Part shown: positions 1 to 10,956 of the stretch, piece after piece | Position numbering within the stretch: the first letter of the stretch is position 1 | Layout of the letters: each line of letters begins with the position of its first letter | Origin: Symbiodinium natans | Lineage: Eukaryota > Sar > Dinophyceae > Suessiales > Symbiodiniaceae | Reading direction: 5' to 3' | NCBI GenBank assembly: GCA_905221605.1 | Contig: CAJNDS010002734.1 | Location: 62,001-126,000, forward strand | Length of the DNA: 64,000 bases | Position numbers and translations under genes: made by a program | Notes under the pieces: generated by a model | The model's database searches: none | What the model saw: the letters and a program-made list of their open reading frames with translations, nothing else | Told to the model about the DNA's origin: nothing

Positions 1-239
1 ACCCATGAACCTTCAAGTACAGATCCTTGAGATTCTCTGAGTCTGAGGCCCGAAAGGGCACATGGCCACTCGCGCCATGCCGACAGTCTAAAGCTCCCAG
101 CGCACAGTGGACCTGTTCATGTGTGGGATCGGAACATCTATGGTGTGATGCGGTGAGGCAAAATAGTAGGGTGACGTAGCAATGTAATGATGATGTAATG
201 TTCGAATGCCATATTATTGTAACTTACACTTTGTTTTTG

Positions 240-928
240 TACTGCTGTGAGAATCGCACCCAAGCACGAAGCACCCGCGCCTGGTGTTGGGGGCAGATAT
301 GGAGACTCGCCAAGGGAGAAGAAACACAGGCATCTGTGCTCCAGCGCCAGCAGTTCCCGGCGCTTGAGACCAAGATGCTCGTGGCGGCTCGCTAAGAAGG
401 GCGGCTGGATGGCTGCATTACTTGGAGGTTCATGGGGTAGTTATACATAGGTTTAAGAGTACCCTCAACAAGGTTCTAACCGGTTATGACAGTAGAAACC
501 CTACTTATAACCCCACTTCTAAGTACCCATGAACCTTCAAGTAAGCTCCCCTCTCAGTATCGGGACAAGTCATGTGCTTCCATACTGCAACTGTGTTGAT
601 CGCAGACGTCAAGATGCATCTCAGGCCTCATGATCAACCAGCCGCTCGAGCAGCATGTCCGACCGGTCCTCTCTGTCGGGTGTGTGTTGTCTGCGCACGT
701 GGCATGTGCACACTGCCCATGCTTGAAGGTTCATGGGTAGTTAATAAGTGGGGTTATAAGTAGGGTAACTGCAACTCTGACTGGTTCTAACCGTATTTAA
801 AGGGCACCTTATAACCCTGCTTATACCTACCCATATGAACCTCCAAAGTCAGGAGTGCCATTCCACTGAGGCAGGTGACCATGGAATCCATGTCGAGGAT
901 GTCCACCCAAGAAGAACCGCCTCCATCA
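240..928 (-). CDS. Exon cluster of unknown product at the window edge
   Basis: I do not recognise this gene. Four minus-strand blocks read as coding and are separated by introns or short TIR elements. Block 851-928 follows TTTTTCAG and contains SSWVDILDMDSMVTCLSGM. Block about 623-715 contains DREDRSDMLLERLVDHEA and ends before a GA donor. Block 535-590 follows CAACACAG and contains AVWKHMTCPDTERGAYLK. Block about 240-404 contains LASRHEHLGLKRRELLALEH. The last two join in phase if the donor is the AG|GTTCATGGG inside the family A element between them. A 32-bp intron between the second and third block is shorter than usual, so one boundary may be wrong. The gene probably continues beyond position 1. 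Confidence 0.35.
419..543. mobile_element. Family A TIR element (introner-like), copy 1
   Basis: About 125 bp. The ends are TACTTGGAGGTTCATGG and its inverse ATGAACCTTCAAGTA. The middle carries the family words ATAAGTAGGG, GGTTATAACC-like and ACCCTACTTATAACCCC. It sits exactly between two coding blocks of the first gene. Its left TIR on the minus strand holds an AG|GT that joins them in phase. Confidence 0.75.
722..848. mobile_element. Family A TIR element, copy 2
   Basis: Ends CTTGAAGGTTCATGGGTAG and its inverse, ending CATATGAACCTCCAAAG. It lies between the 851-928 and 623-715 coding blocks, so it again occupies an intron position. The exact donor (GA at its border, or GTTCAT inside the TIR) cannot be settled by eye. 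Confidence 0.7.
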
Positions 929-973
929 CTGAAAAATTCATGGCTAAGTCTGCACCTTCAGAGGCACTAACTG

Positions 974-1004
974 GGGTTTAGGGTTTAGGGTTTAGGGTTT
1001 AGGG
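974..1004 (+). repeat. TTTAGGG tract
   Basis: Four copies of the telomere-type heptamer on the plus strand, flanked by unique DNA on both sides. This is an interstitial tract, not a chromosome end. Confidence 0.95.
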
Positions 1005-1800
1005 CCATCATGAGCTCAGCATGTAAGCGTGAGTGTATGCACCTAGGCTCTTCCCAGCTTGCTAGCTTAATCCGACCTCGACAGTGTAGGCTTCAGTGGC
1101 ACAGCTTCGACTGCGGGACTTCTGCAACGCACTGGCGCCTGCCCCAAGAAGGGCGGAGTCGGGATAGTCGTGCCAGGACACGCCGTCTGCCAGAACGAGG
1201 ACCACGCGCATGGTGCCTCTACACAGGCGCGCGCACCCTTTTTCTAGCCCAGGACTGCTCCCTGAACCCTCAAGGGCTGTGTGTGATGGCGAGTCTGTCC
1301 CTGAACTATGCGCTCATATGACAACCAATGCTTGATGCCGGTATAAAAAGTTCACAGGTGCATATAATGTGTATACATCCACTTTTCCAATTGTCATCTG
1401 ATGCTGTTGGATCTGGCCCCCTGTTTGATACCCAAAACTGTGCAAGGAAGATTAAACCCAGGGGAGCCATGATTTTGGGGCCGGCCATCTACCAGGACCG
1501 ATGCCTGTCAGCTGCGATGGTGCAAAAAACTGCTCCCAGCCGTCCCAGGGAGTGTGAACATTGAGGCAGTGCAGGCCTGGCCATGCAAAAGGACTGCGAT
1601 GCCCTGGTGCGGTGCAGACTCAAGATAGCTGGTCGAGTCTTTGAGGCCGGGGCATATTAATGTACAAGAATGGCCGATGACCTTAGGGGGGCAAGCTGGT
1701 CGGTCTCTATGATACTACGGCCTTGACTGTGCAGGGATGTTACAAAACGAACCCATGATGCAGGTCATGCTCACCCGCACCCGACACCCCCCCTCCCCCC
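1005..1800. other. No supported gene
   Basis: The region is complex unique sequence. Open frames of 60-103 codons exist on both strands, but none shows a recognisable family, a consistent splice framework or a conserved motif. Undetected short exons are possible. Confidence 0.4.
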
Positions 1801-1802
1801 CA

Positions 1803-2055
1803 AACCGTAAACCCTAAACCCTAAACCCTAAACCGTAAACCCTAAACCCTACTTGATGATCTGCAGTCCTGAGGTCCGATCCCTCGGTGCAATGAAGGGA
1901 ACTGCCTGCACACTGGGTGTTCTGCTTCCAGAAGCTACTGATTTACTAATATACATATATATATATATATGTATAAATAAATACATATACATATATACAT
2001 ACACACATATATCTATATATATGTATGCATACTTTTTTTTTTGGGGGGGGGGGGG
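1803..2055. repeat. CCCTAAA tract, TA microsatellite and T/G homopolymer junction
   Basis: Seven telomere-type heptamers in minus orientation (some CCGTAAA variants) lie at 1803-1850. A TA/CATA microsatellite follows at about 1950-2030. A T-run abutting a G-run at 2033-2055 runs straight into the next TTTAGGG array. Confidence 0.9.
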
Positions 2056-2189
2056 TAGGGTTTAGGGTTTAGGGTTTAGGGTTTAGGGTTTAGGGCTTAG
2101 GGCTTAGGGCTTAGGGCTTAGGGCTTAGGGCTTAGGGCTTAGGGCTTAGGGCTTAGGGCTTCGTCCTGGGGCTTAGGGTTTAGGGTGCC
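2056..2189 (+). repeat. TTTAGGG array with a block of CTTAGGG variants
   Basis: About 18 heptamers. The first six or so are TTTAGGG, followed by about ten consecutive CTTAGGG units, then TTTAGGG again. The clustered variant implies local amplification of one mutated unit. The same CTTAGGG block occurs at 9120-9157. Confidence 0.95.
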
Positions 2190-2311
2190 TACTTGGAGGT
2201 TCATGGGCACTTACAACCTCAATTGTACGTCTACTTAGAAGCTACTGAGAGGACTTACAGGCTTATAAGTGCAGTCATTATTGGGGTTATCTGTGCCCTG
2301 ACCTCCACGTA
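2190..2311. mobile_element. Family A TIR element, diverged copy
   Basis: Starts TACTTGGAGGTTCATGGG directly after the TTTAGGG array and ends GACCTCCACGTA. The inner part is diverged but keeps GCTTATAAGTG. Confidence 0.55.
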
Positions 2312-2451
2312 GATGAGGTCACATATGTCTTTAGTCATACAATACTCAACAACCCTATTGCTACGTAGTTTAAGGTCGAGTGAACTGTACTCCTTTATAA
2401 AGGGCATTCGGCTCTCTGGGTCTCTGTTGACTCGACCGGTCATGTGACCTC

Positions 2452-5400
2452 TCACTCCTCTGCCTTGTCAAAGTCTTCAAGGGCCTTGAGTGGCAGTCGG
2501 ACAACCTTCCGCAAGCTTGCCGCGTCCAGAATGGGATCAACATGGATCAAAAGCCCCTGACAGAGTGGCCGTGACCCACCTCGATTACAGACATCGCCTT
2601 GTGCTCGAGCCCTGGCACGGGCAGAAGAGGGTGGTACGACCTGAGCATTGCAATCCTTGCCAGTTGCAAGAAAATTAACACCTGTCTGAGAAAGGTCGGC
2701 GCGTGCTTCCCACGATGGATCCGCAACAATGGGCACAATCGCATGCCTTGGTTTCGGATCCCACAACGGTTGCGCGTCTTGAGTGCTTCAATCTTGCAGT
2801 TGGCCTCCCAGTCTTCGTCGTCCCAATCCTCGTAGTCCTCATCCTCGTGCCGCGAGCATGGGAATTCGCAGAATGCCCGCGCAGCAATTCACGAAAGGCC
2901 TGCGTACTGTCGCATGATCAGTACGAGCAAGCAGCCATGGCCAGGAAAGTCTCAGCAACACTCTCGGCCTAAACCCTAAACCCTGAACCCTAAAAGCTGC
3001 ATGAGAGCAGGGTCTCGAGGTTGCAGGGGCTGACCAGTACACTAAGAAGCTCCTCCCACTCCTCGTCCTCGTCCTCCTAGGTTGATGCATCCACCCACAG
3101 CAAATCATGAAGCTTGGGTATGGCTTGGGATGTTCCCCCTTATACTCACAGTCCTTCATGGGGAGTATGATAGGGGATGCTACAATCCCCATTAAGGACT
3201 GTTAGTATATGATATGGGGGGAACATCCCAAAATATGGCTCTCAATCGCACCCACCCACTACTTTGAGAACCATGCTTCTTCGGTGTAGTCAATCAATCC
3301 CAGCGCGGAGTCTATCTCAGCTTTCCTCGGGTTCGACAAGGTGAACGTGACTTGAGATGCAGGATGTCAGCTGGCAAGCTCGACTCGACATGACTATATA
3401 GATAATATACATATGTATAATCTAGTATATGTATAATATATATAATATATATACATATGTATTATATATATATACTATAATGACGTTGCCGACAAGTTTC
3501 TTGGAGGGCTCAACGTACCTGAGAGGCATTTGAGTAGCTGCAGATCCACAGACCCGAATCCTTGCGTTCAGCCTCAAAAGCTCAGGATCCGCGGCTTGAC
3601 AGCTTGCGTCCGCATGCATAGAAGAGCTGGGCCGAGCCACCCTCGTGTCGTCTTCAGCAATGCCACTATCTCCTTCGTAGCAAAGTGTTTTTGGCGTGTC
3701 GTTCTCCTACAAGTCAAAGTCAGCCTGCCTGCAGCACTGCAACACCTCTTCGATACCAGATTCGCAAGACGATGCCCTTGCTTTCCCGCGTCTCAGAGCA
3801 TCCCAGACCCAGAGAGCCCAACAAATTTGGGGTTTCGGCCCCCCCTCCCAAATTTTAAACACCTCCCATATACTCTTCTAATTGGAGTATTTAAGGGGGA
3901 GGGGGGAGGGGTTAATATTTGGGGTTTCGGGGTTTCGGGTTTGATTTGAACTGGCAAGCCCCATGGTCAATCAAGCCTGCGCAGCTCGCCCGCGCAGTTG
4001 CCCTTCTTCCAGGAAGGTGTACACGACACCTGCAACAAGCAAATCTGAGCTACAGTATGAGTAATTAACCCTAAACCCTAAACCCTCAGAAGCGTCGAGT
4101 TAGGCCCGCTGTGAAAGTACTGCACGAAGACACACAGAGACTTCGCATGAAACCCCCCTTTTTTGCGGCAGAGTTGCGCGGAAATCGCGGATTGTTCCTT
4201 GGCTCCCGCATGCAGCCCTAGAATGGACCCTAGATCTTATCATAACACCCATATATAAAACCTATATTGTTGTATATATATATACACATAACCCATATAT
4301 AAAACCTATATTGTTGTACATATACCGCGTCTTATATACCTTATATAGTCCCTTGAAAGTATGGAATCACCTGAAAACGGACTGAGCCCCAAAGCTCCTG
4401 TTGTTGGCACCTAAGGGCCCATATTTATGCAATACTCGGTGCGCATCAAGGGCCGATTTAGGGTTTTAGGGTTTTAGAGTTTTGGGGTTTTGGGGTTTTA
4501 GGGCTTTAGGGTTTTAGGGCTTTAGGGTTTGTAGGGTTTTAGGGTTTAGGGCTTAGGGTCCCTAATATTTCTGCCACGTCACTTGCGGGTTTCCCTTTGT
4601 GCATAATTCTTGAGGGGCTATAGGTTTATGGCTGGCCCAAGGAACGCCTCTTGTGGCTCCAGCGCTCCCAGGCGGCGCACGTACTCGGCCGCGCTGCGCG
4701 CCACGTCGTAGTTGATGAGGATCCTCGGGGTTTGGGGCGGGTTAGGATTTAGGGTTTAGGTTGGGAGACTCGGGGCTTGATGAGGATCCGAAAAGTTTGG
4801 GGCGGAGGGGTGGCGGGGAGGTGTTGGGTACTTGATGCGAGCTGATGAGTTCGATATAGGTTAGATACATCTATATGTATATATTTATATACACATATGG
4901 ATATATTGTATATATGTAAATATATATATATATGTACGTACATACATCCAGACATACAGACATGCAACCATGCAAACATGCAAACATGCATACATGCATG
5001 CATACATACATGCATACATACATACAGACAGACACATGTTTATTGGGGGGGGGGTTAATGAAAAAATATGGGCTTTTTGAGGTCTGGATAACTTTAACTA
5101 TCGTTTTTTGCAGGCTACGTTCAAGAAAGCAAGCAAGAGTTGACATGTACTGAGGGCGCTAGAAACCTCGTGGACCTGCGTGCAGTCGATCAAAAGTTAA
5201 CCCTAAACCCTAAACCCAGAAGACAGCGTTTTTGTCCCTAAACTCTCAAAACCTTTTTTTGTCTTAAAACCCTAAACTCTAAACCCACATTTTCCGATGC
5301 AGGCGAGTTGCTGGCAGCTCCCCGGTGTCCACGATAAGCTTCCTAAGCACCGCGCGTGTACGTGTGGCGGGTTGTTCTTCGAACAAACCAAGAACTCCTA

Positions 5401-6113
5401 CGAAGGAGAAGATTGTTAGTGCCGTATAGTGGGTGGAGGTTGCAGATTCAGATTTCAGAGGCTGGTGCTTCTGTGGACCAAGGACCGGGCGGATGTTTGC
5501 CTGCGATAGCACGAAAGGAATACAAAAACCATTGTCATGCTAAGGCAGCATGAGAACGGAGTTGGGTTTTCGGCCCACCTGCATGCGATGGGATCAATTC
5601 ACCCCAGACTTCCGTAAAGCCCAACCGCGCGCGCGCGCGCGCGCGCGCGTTCAAAGCGACGCCCCACTTTGCGGATACGTGCGGTGGCATGTGCAGAAGA
5701 CGGTTAGCTCATGATGCCTTGGTTCTCCCGGAGAAACCAAATCCCCGTGGCTTGCTCTCAACAGGGCTTGTGCATGGCAGCGTCAGGGTACCTAGACACT
5801 ACCTTGCTGCTTTACGAACTGCGAAGGTTATCTGAAAATCCGAGACCGGGCTTCGTAGCATCGTTCAAAGGGGTGGGTTGTAGCCTCTGAAGCCAAGCCC
5901 AACACCTGCAGTTCCCCTCCCCGCCCCCTAAACCCTAAACCCTAAACCCTAAACCCTAACCTGAACCCTAAACCCTGAACCCTAAACCCTGAACCCTAAA
6001 CCCTAAACAACCCTAAACCCCAATGGCATTGGCCTTCTCATCGGCCACGGCGACCTTACGTGGAACCGATGATGCTGAGAACATGCTGGGCATCACTTGT
6101 AGGAAAAAGCAGC
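2452..6113 (-). CDS. Multi-exon gene of unknown product with acidic C-terminal region
   Basis: I do not recognise the product. Minus-strand blocks with good splice signals are, in coding order: about 6060-6113 (TSDAQHVLSIIGST, donor GTAAGG); 5289-5397 (LFEEQPATRTRAVLRKLIV, acceptor TTCGTAG, donor GTGGGTTTAG); 5119-5175 (VHEVSSALSTCQLLLAFLN, phase 0 at both ends); 4646-4723 (INYDVARSAAEYVRRLGAL, donor GTTCCTTGGGCC); 3711-3790 (SCESGIEEVLQCCRQADFD); 3519-3672 (donor GTACGTTGAG); about 3000-3080 (EDEDEEWEELLSVL); about 2700-2845 (DEDYEDWDDEDWEANCK); and 2452-2550, ending DFDKAEE and a TGA. The Asp/Glu/Trp-rich stretches near the end are the only compositional clue. The blocks could belong to more than one gene. 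Introns carry TTTAGGG tracts, microsatellites and TIR elements. Confidence 0.4.
3127..3230. mobile_element. Family C TIR element, copy 1
   Basis: About 104 bp with ends GGGATGTTCCCCC and GGGGGAACATCCC. Inside are AGTCCTT..GGGGAGTATGAT and its near-inverse around CCCCATTAAGGACTGTT. Confidence 0.75.
3390..3480. repeat. TA/CATA microsatellite
   Basis: Degenerate TATATA/ACATATG dinucleotide tract. Similar tracts lie at 4230-4330, 4865-5035 (with a CATACATG part) and 14,620-14,745. Confidence 0.9.
4450..4560 (+). repeat. Expanded telomere-like tract (GGGTTTTA variants)
   Basis: About 14 units, mostly the octamer GGGTTTTA or GGGCTTTA and only a few TTTAGGG. The extra T in most units separates this tract from the heptamer arrays elsewhere. 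Confidence 0.85.
4646..4723 (-). CDS. Coding exon, unknown protein, donor GTTCCTTGGGCC
   Basis: 78 bp that read NYDVARSAAEYVRRLGALEP in one frame after CCGAG. The phase is one base in, two bases out. The intron that follows starts GTTCCTTGGGCC, the same intron start as in the channel gene (19,270) and the UPF0489-like gene (30,135). A partial echo of the exon start (GGATCCTCATCAA) recurs at about 4775-4790, which suggests a small local duplication. Confidence 0.5.
5289..5397 (-). CDS. Coding exon, unknown protein
   Basis: 109 bp with acceptor TTCGTAG, reading FEEQPATRTRAVLRKLIVDT in one frame. The donor GTGGGTTTAGAG runs into telomere-like repeat, the same donor arrangement as the S4 exon of the channel gene at 15,328. 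Confidence 0.5.
5624..5650. repeat. GC dinucleotide microsatellite
   Basis: About 12 perfect GC/CG dinucleotides, a potential Z-DNA-forming tract, with no gene signal around it. Confidence 0.9.
5925..6015 (-). repeat. CCCTAAA array with CCCTGAA variants
   Basis: About 12 heptamers in minus orientation, alternating CCCTAAA and CCCTGAA. A plus-orientation tract with the matching GGGTTCA variant lies at 6118-6170. The two face each other across the 6060-6113 exon, so the exon's introns are bordered by opposite telomere-like repeats. Confidence 0.9.
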
Positions 6114-6179
6114 TCTACATAGGGTTCAGGGTTCAGGGTTCAGGGTTCAGGGTTTAGGGTTTAGGGTTTCTTCTGTGCA

Positions 6180-9150
6180 GCTCAGGTGCTGTAACTTTGG
6201 GAAAGGCTCCTCTCCTCCATCGCGGCCCACACGGAGCCCAATACCCCCATCGATCTTAACCTACACAAGCCCTTTTGTTACCCGAGGTAAGGTCTATGCT
6301 CCCTCAACTTTGGGGAGCATCGGGCTCACGAAGATGCTCCCAGTAGAATCTGCGAATCTGCACACAGCGGCAGCTGGGCAGTCCTAGCGCCACAGGCCGT
6401 GCACCTTAGCTTGCAACAGCCCAGGTGGGTCGAAACAGGTTGGCAAAGCCAGCAACTCCTCAGACATGCCATTCTAGGGTTCAGGGGTTTAAACGGTTTA
6501 GGGATTAGGGTTGGAACCGCCAAGTTTTTGTTAGCTTGCCAAGTCTATAGAGCTTGACTTTACCAGTTGTGTCTGCCTGTCCTCATCACTGCCAACCAGG
6601 CCAGGTGGCTCTTCAGCTAGCCAGCCATTGATGAGGGTGCAGCGCCCGCACGCCCAGTCGTGCGTCCAACTGCCAGGCCACGCACTTTCTCTGGCGGTTT
6701 CGTTTCAGCTCATGCATGTCCTCATTTCTCGCCAAACCCCAATGCCCACCATCACCAAGCAGTGAAGGCTAGGCCCAAGCAAACCCTAAACCCTAAACCC
6801 TAAACCCACATGCCAGAACGTCCACCAAGTCCCTGACCTTGCCTGCTCATCTCAGGGTCGAGCTTCTCGCTCAGCGGAGCATCTGCGCAATTTGGGGCGA
6901 TGAAGCTGCTATCGACATTGAAACCCTTGAGCAACGGACTTTGAGACATAGAAACCCTAAACCCTAAACCCTAAACCCTAAACCCTAAAACCTAACCCAG
7001 CATTTAGGTGTGCCTCCCGCTGTGTTTGTAGACACTGCGGCTTCCACAGCCTCGTGCACACAAGAGTCCACAACTTGCCATGTGTCCTTAAGGGAGGGAG
7101 TCAAGGGGGGTAGGTACCGCTGTAGAATCCCCTATGCTTCTCAGTATCTACTCCTCATAAACAGTTTGGCCATGCTGCAACAATTCCCACGAGGCAACTT
7201 TACCAAGTAGAACAGAAAGCTGGGTTTGGGTTGAGGACCCTAATCCCTAAACCCTAAACCTCAATCTAATTCCAGAGACTTGGCGTGGGGACCATGCAAA
7301 GAGGGCTGTTCGAGATTCGAGATTGTCAACTGATGGAAGGGTCCACTTCGCGCAACAACATTACAGGTGTCAACAGCACAAGCACAAGCCTCTCCTGCCG
7401 ATCCGTTCAACAGCCCAAAGGACCCGAAACCCCAAACCCCAAACCCCAAACCCTAAACCCTAATTGCCCTTTCGAACCCTGTCTTTTTACAGCAAGCCCT
7501 GAGAATCCACATCTGGCCCTTTGGAACCCTGTAGACTCTAGATCCTCAACTAGGGTTTTGGGTTTAGGGTTTGGGGTTTGGGGTTTAGGGTTTAGGGGAA
7601 CCCCCACACTTGGTGGCTCATGGGACCTGATAAGAAGCGGCTACTAGTAGGGTTGCTATGGGTTATGACCTTATGTAGGGCTCTTTTCAGCTCACTTACA
7701 AGTAGGGTCATAGGGTCAGTATGGGAAATCACCCTAGGGTACTTATAATCCCACCCGAAAAGCCTACAGTAAACCCTAAACCCTAGCCCTAAACCCTAAA
7801 CCCTAAATCCTAAACCCTAAGCCCTAAGCCCTACGCCCTACACCCTAAACCCCACTTCCTACCTCACGAAGCTTCACTCTGGGCCTTGACACGGCCCGCA
7901 CGACTCCGAGCGGCGGCCGCCAGCGCCTTTGGCCCCCCGAGTTGCTTGCGCTGAGAGGGTGATAGGGGGTTTTAGGGGGTTATAGGGGGTTATAGGGGCG
8001 TATAGGGGGTTTAGGGTTTAGGGTTTAGGGTGGCTTTCGGGGCTTTGGGAGTGTTAGGAGGTCCCTGCCCCCCCTGGCCTTGTGTATTTTGTTTGACGCA
8101 TGGATCAACAGTTTAATTTGCATCCAAAGTCTCTGAGCCATGGAAAGCGTGAGCCCTGTGTTTTAAACATATGCTTTAAGAGGGGCCCTTACGTTCACAG
8201 AAGTTGCACCCGCTCGAATCCGCCCCGCTTATGTGCTTTCCTTATTTTTACACGCAAGGGGGATGAGTGAACGCGCTCGCTCCATCCGCCACGAAGGTGG
8301 CCAGTGCAGAAATGCGTTAGTGCATAAGCTTGCTCGTGTGTAAGTTTCCCCCAACTACCTTTTTGGCCACAAGATTGAGAAGGAAAAGGTCCTGGAGTTC
8401 TTATGCTTGAGCATACAGTTTGAAACATGAAGTCGGAACGGTTATACGCCAATCCGTAATCCCCTTTCGCTCAAGACAGCTTGCTGTGAGGCCCCTGGCC
8501 CCCCTGGCCCCCTGGCCCCCTGGCCCCCTGGCCCCCTGGCCCCCCTGGCCCCTGAAATTGTTGGCCCCCGGCTCCCTGACTCCCCTGACCCGCTCCTGGT
8601 GCTGGTCGCTGACTGGCGCCCCTGCCTGGCTGACCCACCGGCATTCCCCCTAGTTCTGCACGGGACCCCATTCCTTTGACCCTCGGACCCAACCCCGAAC
8701 GCCATGAAACTGACTATGATTTTCGAAGTGGACTGTTGCCTTGAGTTTAGGCCTAAACCCTAAAAGGAATAGGTTTGGGTGGCTTTGCCGCCTCGGACTG
8801 CGTGGGGTGGGAGAAAAGTGTTAGATGGCCCTCCACAATCAGGCCAAAGCTGCGCTTCGCACTTCACGAAGCTTTCGAGCTTGTTCCAAAACCTAACCTT
8901 CACAGCAGCTACGCCCCATCACAGCAAACCCTAAACCCTAAACCCTCAGCCCTAAACCCCTATGTGCCGGGAACTCAAGCTCCTGTGCTCTGGCCCTCTT
9001 GAATTTGGTCTGAGCGGCTTTGCGCCGACTTCTGTCAACGACTGCCACAGCCTCCGCCACACATGGGTTATCTTACTGTTGGTTGGGTTTAGGGTTTAGG
9101 GTTTAGGGTTTAGGGTTTAGGGCTTAGGGCTTAGGGCTTAGGGCTTAGGG
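6180..9150. other. Mosaic of telomere-like tracts and unique DNA, no resolved gene
   Basis: TTTAGGG or CCCTAAA tracts lie at 6480-6510, 6780-6807, 6950-6990, 7240-7260, 7430-7462, 7552-7597, 7770-7850, 8005-8030, 8928-8947 and 9087-9160. Between them are 150-400 bp unique blocks that may hold short exons, but I could not fit a consistent phase. A diverged family A-like element lies at about 7610-7760. A CCCCTGG-rich tract at 8490-8560 creates spurious Pro/Gly frames. Confidence 0.5.
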
Positions 9151-9164
9151 CTTAGGGTTATCTT

Positions 9165-9280
9165 ACCCAGAGGGTCCACTTGTACTACTATTATGGAAAT
9201 AGGTACCCCCAAAACCCTATTTCGAAGGGATTTTGGGTACCTAATGCCATAATGGTACTACAAATGGACCCTCTGGGTTA
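9165..9280. mobile_element. Family H TIR element
   Basis: 116 bp. Ends ACCCAGAGGGTCCACTTGTA and the inverse starting TACAAATGGACCCTCTGGGT. The middle is also palindromic around TACCCCCAAAA...TTTTGGGTACC. The left border abuts a CTTAGGG array. A single copy is visible here. Confidence 0.75.
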
Positions 9281-10490
9281 CTGTTTGCTAGCAGGGAATG
9301 AGGGAATTCGGGCCCTATGAATAAAATTGAACTTGGAACCCTAGCAGTTTGGTTTTTGAATTTTAGCTGTTTCTTAGGAATCAAAATTCCTGAAAATTAA
9401 AATGTATTTCCAAGTATCCCTAAGTATATACCCTTTAAGGGATTATATACATCCCCCCCCCCCCCCCCAACTCCCTACTGACCCCCCCAACTCCCTACTA
9501 AGCAACAGTAAGTTCGGTCAGGCTTCTGCACAGCTGATTTCTGGAACCTCAACAAGTTTCCTAAATCCTAGACCCTCAACCCCAAACCCTACTCTCCAAG
9601 TGCAGTTCCTGGGTTTCGGAGCGAGGACGTCGGGCGCCTGCGCTTGCGAAGCTGCTTTGGCAAACACAATCGCAGGACCTTGGGCGTCCATGGAGAAGGG
9701 GTTTGGGGTTTAGGGTTGAGAATGGTAGGGTTTTTTTTTTGCCACCCGACTAGCCACAGCAATGCGGGGTAGGGGTTTAGGGTTTAGGGTTTAGGGCTAG
9801 GGTTTAGTGTTCTCTTGCTGGTTCTGAATCGCCTCGTTGCCCTCTGCTTGCTGAGTGATTACTATTGATACGTCGAGCATGTAAAAGCTTGCTTTTGCTT
9901 GTGCCCCTCCTCGCGGCTCCCGGTAAGGCGAAGACAGTACTACCCGCAGTTCCAGTGCAAGTCTGAGTGGAAAAGGGTATACAGAACTTAAACCCCAGCC
10001 CCAAAACCTCCCTTTTCCTTCGGTGTTCCACCGGTCTTGGTAGGCGCCCGTCATCTTCGTTGCTGTCCAACTCTGACTCTAACGCTTCTCCCCTAGGACC
10101 GGTGGACCAGCAGGTTTGTCGGATCTAGCTTGGAAGCCTTCTGGAAAGAAAAGAAGGCAGCCATACAGCCGTGAAGTTGGAAGGAGACGCAGTTTGCGTA
10201 TCTTTGCTGGGTGGGGGCATCTGTACGCGCACGGAATTACACAGAGTCATTTCGCCTACTCAGTGGGCGCGAAAGCTCAGACGGTCTTCGGGTGGGACAG
10301 GGTTGCTTCTTGAGACTTTCATTGGAGGCCGCCTGAGCTGTGAAACAGCCTGGGACATTCCGCCCACTCAGACACTCACAGGAAGACACTCAGATGCCTG
10401 GCCTATGCCATATGCTGCGCGTCTAGGGGTCTCGCCCGAATCTGCGGGAAGGCGATCTAGAAGCTGTTGCAGGCGCTCATCCTCAGGGCA
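9281..10490. other. No supported gene
   Basis: A C-homopolymer lies at 9452-9470, a T-run at 9732-9740, and TTTAGGG tracts at about 9700-9715 and 9775-9810. Two overlapping frames of 85-157 codons at 9797-10,644 have no recognisable domain, and either strand could hold exons. Confidence 0.4.
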
Positions 10491-10845
10491 TGCCAGTGTA
10501 CGGGTACTTCTAAGTGGGGCTCTAAATTTCCCAAATAGGGGTTATAACATAGTTCCCCTACTTATAGCCCTACTTGTAAGTATCCATGAACCTCCTAGTA
10601 TTCTCCTCGACCTAATTATGCAAACCCTAAACCCTAAATCCTAAACCCTAAACCCCAAACCCTAAACCCTCATGCTGCTGGAAGCACCTTGGAGTCGTAG
10701 TCCTCGCCGCCCACGATTCCAAACTGATGAACCGCTTTCCGCACCGCGTCGACTCCCGGAGGCACCTGCGTTGTTCTTTTGTTTTAGGGTTTAGGGTTTA
10801 GGGTTTAGGGTTTAGGGTTTAGGGTTTAGGGCTGCCCAAGCGCCC

Positions 10846-10956
10846 TACTTGGAGGTTCACGGGCAGCGATAAGTGGGCAACTAGAACTTTAACTGGTTAT
10901 AACCTTCTTTAGGGTACTTATGACCCTACTTATCGCCAGCTATGAACCTCCAAGTA
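10846..10956. mobile_element. Family A TIR element, intact copy
   Basis: 111 bp. Ends TACTTGGAGGTTCACGGG and AGCTATGAACCTCCAAGTA. The inner consensus AACTGGTTATAACCTT is near-palindromic. A more diverged copy lies at about 10,498-10,600. A six-unit TTTAGGG array (10,785-10,832) lies 14 bp to its left. Confidence 0.8.

Noticed and set aside
1-21. Complete family A element at the window start
   Set aside because: Only the right TIR (ACCCATGAACCTTCAAGTA) is inside the window, so the element cannot be described.
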